DNA of 64,000 nt. Origin: Delphinus delphis. Lineage: Eukaryota > Chordata > Mammalia > Artiodactyla > Delphinidae. The notes below the pieces were generated by a model that saw only the letters and a program-made list of their open reading frames with translations, was not told where the DNA came from and searched no databases. Position numbers and translations under genes: made by a program. Shown one piece after another: positions 11,880 to 21,600 of this stretch. Location of the stretch: NCBI RefSeq assembly GCF_949987515.2, contig NC_082693.1, positions 18,968,994 through 19,032,993 of the forward strand, given 5' to 3'. Numbering within the stretch: position 1 is the stretch's first letter; each line of letters starts with the position of its first letter.

Positions 11880-12440
11880 AAAAGAGGAGTTCCCAAAGGA
11901 AAAGACAACATGATATTTAAGCTTTTGAGGTCTGTAAATTGAAATAAAGAATGGTTTTGAGAGTCAAATAGGTGCAAAATAGATCTCAAATACAGAGTAA
12001 ATGTAGAAAGAGTTAAAAATCATTAGAGAAAAAAACTGAGGTAAATAGAAGATAGATTCAGGAAATCTAATATGAAAATGATTGAAACTCTAAAAAAGAA
12101 ACAGAATCAATAATTAATAAAAATAATTTTCAAATTATCTAAGGCAGATAAAACATTTATTTGCAGAAAAGGCTCTATGTCTTTCAGGAGGGGTTGATAA
12201 GAAAATGTATTCAACTGTAAAATTCTTAGAATCTCAACACTAAAGGAAAATCATTAACAAACTTCTAGATGAAATAAATAAATTACTTGCAAAGGAGAAA
12301 AATCAGACTGCTTAGAGGATGGTAGAATAATGTCTACAAAATTATTAGTGGGGAAGAAGGAATGCAACTCAAGAATAACACACCCGGCCCAAACTGTATT
12401 CACTGTCAGGGTGAAATAAGATATTTGCTTGCAGGTGAAC
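11880..12440 (+). repeat. Old L1M/HAL1 sense fragment
   Basis: Sense-strand blocks such as 'ttacttgcaaaggagaaaaatcaga', 'gaatgcaactcaagaataac' and 'tcagggtgaaataagat' fit the old L1/HAL1 3' coding region. It abuts the antisense L1 sequence at 11875 in opposite orientation. The fit is moderate and there is no open frame. Confidence 0.55.
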
Positions 12441-12880
12441 TTTTAGAGTTACAGTGTTAGTGAGAATGTATGTTTTAATGCTATACTCCAAAATACAATC
12501 CAAAAGGGATAAACATTTGTCTCTCATGTAACAGTGAAGAGGGGAGAGAGTGATTGAGGTGGTCTAGATAGGTGGGCGAATTCAAGGGTCTGGGGTTCCT
12601 CCCAATCTCATTCTCTGCCATTCTGGAAGGTGAGGCTTCGTAACCTTCGTTGTGTCATCGAGCTCTCTGGCAGACTGCTGAACCTGATCTCAAAATAGTT
12701 TTTGTACATGAATAAATTACAAAGTCTTAAAAATAACAATTATATTGAATTATGGTTATCAACATGTTTATAAAACAGATTTGTGATAAAGTAATATATA
12801 TGCTTTTTATGATGACATTAAATAACAGATTCTGATGGTGGGCCTAGTAATTACTTTCATTCTGAAGTAGTGATGAGTGT
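12441..12880. other. Unassigned sequence
   Basis: No recognised family. Segment 12480-12700 has a phrase order reminiscent of an old DNA transposon or LTR (a 'ctctcatgtaacag ... ctctgccattctgg' series), but I cannot name it. Confidence 0.3.
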
Positions 12881-12884
12881 AAAC

Positions 12885-13040
12885 ACCAAATGAATGAGAT
12901 GAGTTTATCATTGTTCCAATTTTATAGGTGATGCAACAAAGTTGTGAGGGACCAAATAACTCATCCAATGTTTACACGCCTAGCATTCAATGGAGGCAGT
13001 CTGGCTAAAAGTCTGTGTTCCTAGCCACTAAATAACAAAG
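12885..13040 (-). repeat. MIR fragment, antisense
   Basis: Reverse complement of MIR: 'ccaattttataggtgatgca', then 'ataactcatccaatg', 'gcattcaatgg' and 'agtctg', in the order expected for the central core read backwards. It is diverged. Confidence 0.65.
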
Positions 13041-13953
13041 ACATATAGGAAAATACAATTAATCAATAACAAAATTAATGATTTAGAAAAAACAGATAAG
13101 TGAAAACTGAAACAGGTAATTCAAAAAGACCAATAGGAGAGAGAAACAAGTAGTTAGTAGTTTCCTCCTAAATGAGGAAAAAATAGAGGAAGCAAAACAA
13201 CTAGAAATGATAAAGAAGAGAGAACCACAGATATAAATGAGAATAGAAGTGTGACTCTGCATAATAAGTGACACATGTTTCCTGGCTGCCCTTGCAACCC
13301 CAGCAAAGCTATCAGGCAAAGCCATCCTGGGAGGTATCTTGCCCCTGACCAGCCGGCCAGCTACTGACACCAGCCACTTGCATCAATGTGTTTCGGCCTG
13401 TTCTTTCCAACTTGAACACTAGATTAAAACATCTCTGGAGAAATCTGATGGAGTCAAGCAGGAGTTTAAGGCAGAGCCATACAGGCTGTTAATTAAACAT
13501 CCCAGGCCTGCCGGAGGTCATGGCCTGGAAACCTAGCTGGGTACCAGGGACTTCACCACTAGAGGTGAGTCAGAGCAAGTTGAGGGTCTAGAGGCCAGAG
13601 AGTCATCCAAGGCAGGAGTTTCAGCAAGTAGGTTCTCAAGATCAGATGAACCAAGGCCAGGAATCTAGAAGGTCAGGCTGAGTCAGAGTCACCATGCAGC
13701 AAGAACACCAAAGTGAGTCTAATGGTTCAGCAGGAAGTGTTGTCCACAGGCGGCTGCAGCCAGGGAGAGAACGAGAGGCTGGCCAGCCATGCCAGACCCA
13801 GACAGAGCTGCAGTGAGGCAAATGAGATCTCAGAGAGGTTCTTACACTGAGAACACACAGCTGTTTCCTTGCCATGAATATATTTTCATGAATAAAATTA
13901 TTCCTGATGATCTGATCATTTTACCTAGACTGAGTGGGTATATCTTTCCATTC
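13041..13953. other. Unassigned sequence
   Basis: No repeat or gene is recognised. GC content rises between 13260 and 13860. Open frames (antisense 13083-13370 and 13642-13875) show no recognisable domain. Confidence 0.35.
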
Positions 13954-14195
13954 AAAACCTAATACAGGGGGCTTCCCCGGTGGCACAGTGGTTGAGAGTC
14001 CGCCTGCCGATGCAGGGCACACGGGTTCGTGCCCCGGTCCGGGAAGATCCCACATGCCGCGGAGCGGCTGGGCCCGTGAGCCATGGCCGCTGAGCCTGCG
14101 CGTCCGGAGCCTGTGCTCCACAACAGGAGACGCCGCAAGAGTGAGAGGCCCGCGCACCGCAAAGAAAAAAAAAAAAAGAAAAAAAACCTAATACA
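13954..14195 (+). mobile_element. CHR-type SINE with target-site duplication
   Basis: The SINE runs about 13967-14183, from 'gggcttccccggtggcacag' to an A-rich tail, and is close to the 1307 and 24861 copies. The flanks 13954-13965 and 14184-14195 both read AAAACCTAATAC. Its low divergence suggests a fairly recent insertion. Open frames across it are shared by all copies and are not genes. Confidence 0.95.
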
Positions 14196-15110
14196 ATAGT
14201 GACTTTATAAAATGGAGAAACTAAGCACTACAGACATGAGTCTCTAAAACAACCACACACACAAAATGAAGATTTAGGTCAACTTAAATATGTCCACAAT
14301 ATTTTGCAGAAGTACTTTTGTTTACTTTGATATCATTCTCCACCCCACTCCTCACTCCCACCCTGGCAAGAGTTTTGACCTTTGCTACTGGTTAAAATAC
14401 AATAAAGAAGCCAAGTTTTTGAAGATGTTTATACTAAACTGAATTGGTCCCCGTAAAGGAATGAAATGATCCAAGGGAACTCTCGCCCTCCAGATGCACT
14501 TGACTCCTTGTATTCTCTTGCCCTTTAATGGTGCTTGGTGTTTATTTTAATTATACATTGTTTAAATATAAACATGTACTGGATGGCGTTCATGGAACAT
14601 GAAGAAACCATTGCATAATTACTACTTGGAATCTCTTGCGCCTAGTGAATGTACGTGAGCTGAGGACAACAACATTGCAAATGTCATGTGGAGAGGTTCA
14701 GGAGTCCTGTGATGAGTGAAAATAAAGCACACACAGATACGTATGCACACTAGTATTTATGTTGGGAAGAGGGGAAAAAATGAGGAATGGGGGGGTTGTT
14801 CTAATGAGCCAGTTTATCAGTGTGGTAATGTTTCCCATCTCACACAGGATTCAGGCAAGGGCAGAACAATCAGAAGTCATTGCTCATCTCAGACAATGAG
14901 AAGCAGAGTATTGAAGGCATAAAGCCCTCAGACCAGGTCAGATAGACAGGGCCACTTGGTAAGGATTCGACGGTTCTAGAGATTTATGTAACATTGCTCT
15001 TCTAAGTCATCCTTGAAGGACATTATGAACCCAACTTGGAACAAGCAGTTACGATCAATTGGAAATACACATTTCATTATATTGATATCTGCACTGGAAA
15101 TATGTCTGCA
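14196..15110. other. Unassigned low-repeat sequence; possible conserved non-coding element at 14440-14680
   Basis: No transposon is recognised. Segment 14440-14680 has no simple-sequence character and contains several TAAT-type and ATTTAA motifs among mixed sequence, a texture often seen in conserved developmental enhancers. This is an impression from composition only. Confidence 0.25.
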
Positions 15111-15111
15111 G

Positions 15112-15242
15112 ACATTTATTGTACATACTTTACATGCATAAACTCTAATGTGCACGATAACTTAATTAGGTACCATTGTTATTCCCATTTCGTAGATGAG
15201 GAAAGAGGCACAGAAAAGTAAAGCAAATTACCTAAGTGTCTT
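15112..15242 (-). repeat. MIR fragment, antisense
   Basis: Clear antisense MIR core: 'ggtaccattgttattcccat', then 'ttcgtagatgaggaaagagg' and 'cacagaaaagtaaagcaaattacc', matching the 'ttttacagatgaggaaactgaggcacagag' signature. Confidence 0.9.
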
Positions 15243-15355
15243 ATGACTGTGTTCTTTTTTTTTTCACTCAATACATATTTATTGCATGCCTACTATTCTA
15301 GCTCTTATAGATAAAGTTCTGGGAAAAAATCCTTGGCTTTACAGAGTTTATATTC

Positions 15356-15519
15356 TTTTTTTTTTTTAACATCTTTATTGGAGTAGAATTGCTTTACAAT
15401 GGTGTGTTAATTTCTGCTTTATAACAAGTGAATCAGCTATACATATACATATATCCTCATATCTCCTCCCTTTTGGGGTTCCCTCCCACCATCCCTATCG
15501 CACCCCTCTAGATGGTCAC
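15356..15519 (-). mobile_element. LINE-1 3' end, antisense
   Basis: Begins with poly-T then 'aacatctttattggagt', the reverse complement of the 'actccaataaagatgtt' end seen at 8283 and 11090. It is truncated after about 160 bp. The element lies just left of a CHR SINE of the same orientation. Confidence 0.9.
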
Positions 15520-15557
15520 AAATTATTTATACTCCAAATTTTGGAGTAAATATATTT

Positions 15558-15791
15558 CATCAACATACTTTTTTTTTTTTTTTGCAGTGTGTGGGCCTCT
15601 CACTGTTGTGGCCTCTCCCGTTGCGGAGCACAGGCTCCGGACGCGCAGGCTCAGCGGCCATGGCTCACGGGCCCAGCCGCTCCGCGGCATGTGGGATCTT
15701 CCCGGACCGGGGCACGAACCCATGTCCCCTGCATCGTCAGGCGGACTCTCAACCACTGCGCCACCAGGGAAGCCCCATCAACATACTTTTA
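15558..15791 (-). mobile_element. CHR-type SINE, antisense, with target-site duplication
   Basis: An antisense SINE at 15573-15776 starts with a poly-T tail and ends 'cgccaccagggaagcccc'. The flanks CATCAACATACTTTT at 15558-15572 and 15777-15791 are identical over 15 bp. The open frames across it are SINE artefacts. Confidence 0.95.
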
Positions 15792-16410
15792 AGACCATTT
15801 CTTACTTGCTCATTCTGAGGTATTATGGATCACTCTATATTTTTATATGGGGAACTGTGTGAGTTTTGATTCAGGACTTCATGAGAACATCCTGAAAAGC
15901 TGAGACTACTTTCAGAAGGCACAAAACTAACCGTAAAGGATGACTGCAATGGAGACAGATTTTTACAATGTATTTACAGTTGTCTGACGTCATTGCTCAG
16001 CCAACATGGTACTTTTATTAAATATAATCTATGTTATCAAATGAGAGAGAAAATTGGATATCCTGTTTATAAGTTTGATTAATAAATGTTGGATGGGTTC
16101 AATCTTCTAGCTCTCAGACCAGAGGCTACATTGTGGACAATTCACGAGCAATTGAATTCATGAATTCAGAAATATATGGAATCATTTTGCAAAGCCCAAC
16201 GCACATAGTAGTCCAGAGTCAGATGCCAATAAGTTTAAGGAAAGGATCTGGGCCTTTTGCTGTAATCCTTCATTCTTTTCATTCAGACATAGAATGTACA
16301 GAGACACAACAAAGACTCTCACAATCACATTTATTAACTCTTTTCTTCATTTTTTTCTTATCTCAAGGACACTTCAAGCTACTAGGTGAAGGAAAAAGAG
16401 AGAATAAATT
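15792..16410. other. Unassigned AT-rich sequence
   Basis: No recognised repeat or gene. The frame 16133-16414 has no recognisable domain and its end runs into the L1 target site. Confidence 0.4.
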
Positions 16411-16934
16411 ATAACCAGCAGCACCCCAATGTTCATAGCAGCACTATTCACAGTAGCCAAGACATGGAAGCAACTTAAATGTCCATCGACAGATGAATGG
16501 ATAAAGAAGGTGTGGTATCTATATACAATGGAATATTACTCGGCCATAAAAAAGAATGAAATAATGCTATTTGCAGCAACATGGATGGACCTGGAGATTA
16601 CCATACAAAGTGAAGTAAGCCAGACAGAGAAAGAGAAATATCATATGATAACACTTAGATGTGGAATCTAAAAAAAAGAAATAGACTCACAGACATAGGA
16701 AACAAACTTATGGTTATCAAAGGGGAAAGGGGAGGGGGATAAATTGGGAATTGGGGATTAACATATACGACTCTATATAAAATAGATAACCAACAAGGAC
16801 CTACTGTGTACCACAGGGAACTATAGTCAATATCTTGTAATAACCTATAGTGGAAAAGAATCTGAAAAAGAATATATATATTAAACGGAATCATTTTTCT
16901 ACACACCTGAAACATTGTAAATCAACTATACTGA

Positions 16935-17002
<68 letters not shown>

Positions 17003-17048
17003 AAAAGAAAGAAAGAAAGAAAGAAAAAGATATATACATAACCAGCAG
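16411..17048 (+). mobile_element. 5'-truncated LINE-1 with target-site duplication and long GAAA tail
   Basis: The element lies at 16422-17037. It starts in the ORF2 C-terminus ('caatgttcatagcagcacta') and has a 3' UTR of a second type, with 'ggacctactgtgtaccacagg' and 'aacctatagtgg'. It ends 'gtaaatcaactatactgaaa' and a tetranucleotide tail. TSDs 16411-16421 and 17038-17048 both read ATAACCAGCAG. ORF2 retains about 80 codons (16429-16671) but is only the C-terminal fragment. Confidence 0.95.
16932..17030 (+). repeat. (GAAA)n microsatellite at an L1 tail
   Basis: About 24 tandem GAAA units with one interruption near 17003. It lies exactly where the poly-A tail of the L1 should be, between the element body and the right TSD, so it grew from the tail. 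It is likely length-polymorphic. Confidence 0.97.
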
Positions 17049-20000
17049 TTGTGAGGTGTGGCCATTGTTTATCTATTTGCTCATGGTCTTCTGCTCATTC
17101 TTCTATGTTTTGTTTGGTGATGCCACAGCTGAAAAATGCATTTCCAGGATCCTTCATTAGTTCACTCTCTGCTAGGTTTTGTTACTGGTGGGAAGTCAGA
17201 AGTTGTGAGGAGGAAAGGAATTATTGTTCTTCTAGTTACTACCTCTAATTTCTCCTTTCTTCTGTGGTCCCTAGAAGTATCTGAATCCCTTCCACCATTT
17301 GGGCTTTGGAGGCTTCTCCTCCACTTCCCAGAACTGCTCAGAGCAGCCTCTCCTGCCAGGTCCCAGAACCAGAGGCACTGGCCCCTCGTCCACACTCCAG
17401 GTTCTAGTACCACCCTCTCTTCCTTTGTGCTCCCTGTCAAGAAGTGGCTAATAATTTCTGGGCTACTTCATTTTCCATTTTTTTGCTCTTTCAACTTCAT
17501 AACATTTGTGTTACCAATTTCCTGTACTAAATTTCTTCAGTTTCAATAACCAGCATGATTTCTACTTTTTCTCCCGGACCCAGACTGATTCTGTGTGTCC
17601 TCCTGATCCAACTTTTTTCACCATGACACAGTTCCTGCCCTTCCTCAGGACAGTTCCTCTGGCTTATAAGTAGAGAAAAAACATAGAGGTTAAAAGAGGG
17701 ATGTCAAGTCTTTTGCACACCAGCTCAGAGAGTCCTACTATGCTAACACCAGTGCTCTTTTATAAGATGGGTAGTTCTAGTTTGAAAGGCCACCTTGAGG
17801 CTGATACCACTCTTTTCAGGATGAATATCTCTCCAGTAACATGAATTAGGAGAGGAAGTAGAGGTCAGTGCCTGGGTTGAGTCCAGGTAGTAAAGTTTGA
17901 CATCTGTGTTCCCCAAATCACAGCATAACACTCAGGGACTATATGAAACGTTGATTTTCTAGAAATCAATGATAGCCTAAAACTTTTATCTCAAGAGAGA
18001 TACAGATTGAAATCTGAGTTAGAATATACAAAAACTACTTATTCTTCCACAAATGTGGATTTTTCCCTTAAAGAACAATTGATTTGTGTTGAAAGGCAAT
18101 CTAGATGTTATCAGTTCCAATCATCTTATTTTATAAAGGTGAAGAGGCCAAATCTAAGGCCTATGGGAAGTAGAAGACATGATCAAGAATATTTGTACAA
18201 CCACTGTCTTGCAAACTTCAAAAGCAATAACTTCAGATGAATGAAGTCAGATATACATACGTACTGGGACGAATCCAACAAGATTTCTTTCTATAAAGGA
18301 TACAGAAAGAAGTCAGTGTGGTTATGATGCACAGAGAGATCAAAACTAGTCTTCAATGGCAGATGGAGGATTAACATTAGAATTTTTCCCCAAAAAGGCC
18401 TCACCATAGCCCACACTGTACATAATAATTCTGTATAAACGGAAGCCATGTCAGAACTCTGGAACCTGCATTTGCCCTCCCCAAGACCAGATTTATATTC
18501 ATAGAACTCCAGCATCCCTACACTTAGGGTCATCTGGAAATGTCCTAGAGATCCCCTCAGCCTAGCCAAGGGTACCTCATTAACCTTGGACTGATACAGC
18601 ATACAACATGCCTATAGAGAATGATACAGTGTAGAACACTCTAGCATGACTTCAGCCTTCATTATCACCCTGTCCTCCCAGACAGAATCAGAGTCTTAGA
18701 CCAGCTTTAGTGCCATCCTACTCTCACAGAACTACTTAGAGAAATCTCCTCAAGATTCTAGTATTTCTGATGCCAAGTCAAATGCTTTCCCACTAAAGCA
18801 CGAAAGAGTGACAAAATTGTGTAAGTATACTAGAACTCTGTTGCACTAAATACTGTGCAAAATAAGTAAATTGAGAATTATAAATCTATTGAGTGTATTG
18901 AGACCACAATATCACTGTTGTTCTTGAGTTCCCAGATTTGAATAAACAGGATTTTCCCTAATTAATACAAAGGAATATAAAACATGGTTGAAGTTTCTAA
19001 AAGGACCCCTCTTTTGAACTAACATACAGTAGTACATACTCAATAGTTGCTTGTGAAATTGAGCTGAAATAAATCATCATGCATTTTTAGGATATAAACT
19101 GACAGTGGTTCCAGTGTGTTCAAACTCTTGTTTTGTTTTGCTTTTTAAATTCTGGATTTCAGCAAAATTTAAATCTATTTTAAAATAAATTCTCTAGTAG
19201 TTTTTCAGAAAATTCTTCAGAATATTCTACTTAGTTCAAAAAAAGGATTTCCATTGAACATGCATCTAAAACCTAAGAATTATCTATTTCTAAACAATAT
19301 CTTTATTATTACTTCTGTTAATGTCTATTTCAAATAAGAATATATTAGCTATACATCTTTAAGAGATTTTTTTCAGAAAGCAATCTAGTTTTTAAAAAAT
19401 AGTACTTCCATTTCAAAAGAATTAGTATCTACAATTATAGCAGGCTGCTACATTTTAATTCATATGGCTCTTTGTTCCATAAAAAAAGTAACATTCATTC
19501 ATAAAAATGTGGAAAGCTATTAATTCTAATTAAGACCTAATAGAGTTCTGATAAACATTTGAAGTATGAAATTCTAAAAGAATTTGTGCTTATTGAAACA
19601 ACTTTAGCTGCGTTTCGGGTAATTTAGTTTTGAAAATCCTGAGTAAGTATACTTAAATATAAAAATCTTGAAACTGAAAGCTTATCTCATAGTCAAATTG
19701 GTGAAGTAGGCATATTTCTCAGTCAAAATGCAATAATGTTTTGTTAATACCAAAGCAAACAATTAGATCTTCCAATATGTCTATTCATAGCTAGTAGGCA
19801 AATTATTCTATCCAACATGTCTCAGTGATAAAATATTCAATGGAACAGCACTTAATAGACATATAAAATCAAGTAGATAATAAACCTTAAACAAAGGTCA
19901 GCCTTAACTTAAATGTTTGAGGGTTTCCAAATTTCTGCTTATGTTTGTTTACTCTTTTAAGTTAGTCTACTTTCTCCCTAGAAGTATACACGTAATGTGT

Positions 20001-20185
20001 GCAGAAGTACTTCTTAACAAACTACCATAGTCACAAAAAATAGTATAGTCTAGGAAAAAGAAAAACAGAGTATGAATTCTTTTAGCAAAGACTCACATTA
20101 TTTTCTCAAAGTTATTTTTAAAATAACTACCCATGTCAGCCTCTATCATTAGATGCTAGTGCAATTCATCTTACTCTCTGAATTC
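17049..20185. other. Unassigned, low-repeat AT-rich sequence
   Basis: About 3.1 kb with no confident transposon call. The first 550 bp is GC-richer, with a 137-codon open frame (17136-17549) that has no recognisable domain. From 18800 to 20150 the sequence is strongly AT-rich and free of obvious repeats. Nothing here supports an exon. Confidence 0.4.
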
Positions 20186-20270
20186 ATTAGACCCTATTCC
20201 AGACCTTTGCACATAGTAGGCCTCAACAATTACTTGCCAATTTATTGATTGAAGGATAACGAGTTTTGCA
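20186..20270 (+). repeat. L2 3' terminus
   Basis: The phrase 'ttgcacatagtaggcctcaa' followed by 'caattacttgccaatttattgattgaa' is the L2 end ('ggcacatagtaggcgctcaataaatatttgttgaatgaa') with modest divergence. Confidence 0.65.
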
Positions 20271-20476
20271 CTTGTGGGTGCTGCTTCTTAGGAGACAGCT
20301 GCAGTTACGAGCCACTCGAATCTTTTTTTCTGCAAAAGTAATTGCATTCAGACAGTATTTGTCTTTCACTATCTGACTTATTCCACTTACCATAACAGCA
20401 TAATACCCTCAAGGTCCATGTATGTTATTTCAAATGGTAGATTTCTTTCATTCTTCTTTATGGCTTAGTAATATTC

Positions 20477-20478
<2 letters not shown>

Positions 20479-20516
<38 letters not shown>

Positions 20517-20524
20517 ACACACAC
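20479..20524. repeat. (GT)n(AC)n self-complementary microsatellite inside L1
   Basis: About 18 GT units followed directly by five AC units, at the L1 position that reads 'attccattgtatatatgtgccacatcttc' in the unexpanded copy near 38780. The two halves are complementary and could fold or form Z-DNA. Confidence 0.95.
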
Positions 20525-20609
20525 CACATCTTCTTTATCCATTCATCTTTATCATTATAAATGAACACTTAGGATGCTTCCATATTTTGACTGTTGTAAA
20601 TAGTGCTGC

Positions 20610-20796
20610 ATAGGGCTACATTTTTTTTTAAAGTCTTTATTGAATTTGTTACAATATTGCTTCTGTTTTATGTTTTGGGCCATGAGGCATGTGGGATCTT
20701 ATCTCCCTGACCAGGGATCGAACCTGCACCCCCTGCATTGGAAGGCAAAGTCTTAACCACTGGACCGCCAGGGAAGTCCCATATAGGGCTACATTT
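20610..20796 (-). mobile_element. Older CHR-related tRNA SINE, antisense, with target-site duplication
   Basis: SINE body about 20623-20782, ending 'accgccagggaagtccc', the antisense of the CHR-type start. Its 3' part differs from the other copies ('ggccatgaggcatgtgggat' next to the tail), so it is a distinct subfamily. TSD ATAGGGCTACATT at 20610-20622 and 20783-20795. It is nested in the inverted half of the L1. Confidence 0.93.
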
Positions 20797-21600
20797 ATCT
20801 TTTCAAATTAGCATTTTACTTTTCTTCAGATAAATACCCAGAAGTGGAATTGCTGGATCATATGATAGTTCTATTTGTAGTTTCCTGAGGAAACTCCATA
20901 CTGTTTCCATAGTGGCTGCACCAATTTACATTCCCACCAATAGTGCAGGAGGGTCCTCTTTTCTCCACATCTTCACCCACAGTTGTTGTTTCTTGTCTTT
21001 TTGATGACAGTAATTCTCACAGGTGCAAGGTAGTATCTAACTGTGGTCTTGATTTGCAGTACCCTGATGATTAGTGATGTTGAGCACATTTTCACATGCC
21101 TGTTGTCCATCTGTATGTTCTCTGGAAAAATGTCTTCTCAGGTCCTCTGCCCATTTTTTAATTGAGTTTTTTTTTTTAAATATTGAGTTGTCTGAGTTCT
21201 TTACGTATTTTGGATATCAACCCCTTATTCTGTATATTGAAAGACAAATACCATGTCATTTCACCCATATGTGTAATCCAACAGACAAAGCAAAACAGAA
21301 ACACACTCACAGACACAGAGAACAAACTGGTGGCTGCCAGAGGGGAGGGAGGGTGGGGGAATGGGCAAAATGGTAATAGGGATTAAAAGGTACAAATACC
21401 CATCTATAAAATAGATGTCATGGAGATGTAATCTACACATAAGGAGTATAAGTCAATAATATTATAATAACTTTGTACGTTGACAGACTGTAACTGGAAT
21501 TATTGTGGTGATTATTTCATAATGTATAAAAATATCAAATCATTATGTTGTACACCTGAAACTAATATTGTATGTTAAGTTTAACTTAATAAAAAAAGGA

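Larger units (their letters stand above)
20330..21600 (+). mobile_element. LINE-1 with twin-priming 5' inversion
   Basis: Two L1 pieces sit head to head. About 20330-21238 is antisense ORF2 C-terminal sequence; 21239-21600 is the 3' UTR in sense orientation, ending 'taataaaaaaagg'. In L1 coordinates the two breakpoints coincide: the left edge reads 'gtatttgtctttc' and the junction reads 'gaaagacaaatacc', the same L1 site in both orientations. This is the signature of twin priming during target-primed reverse transcription. The 3' end defines the element as plus-strand. The body also carries a SINE at 20623-20782 and a microsatellite at 20479-20524. No clean TSD was seen. Confidence 0.85.

Noticed and set aside
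16932..17030. Regular 4-bp periodicity that might suggest an array
   Set aside because: It is a tetranucleotide microsatellite from an L1 tail. No CRISPR-like repeat and spacer structure occurs anywhere in the window.
17136..17549. 137-codon open frame in GC-richer DNA
   Set aside because: No motif, no similarity I recognise and no sign of splicing or a polyadenylation signal in a sensible place; overlaps another frame on the opposite strand.
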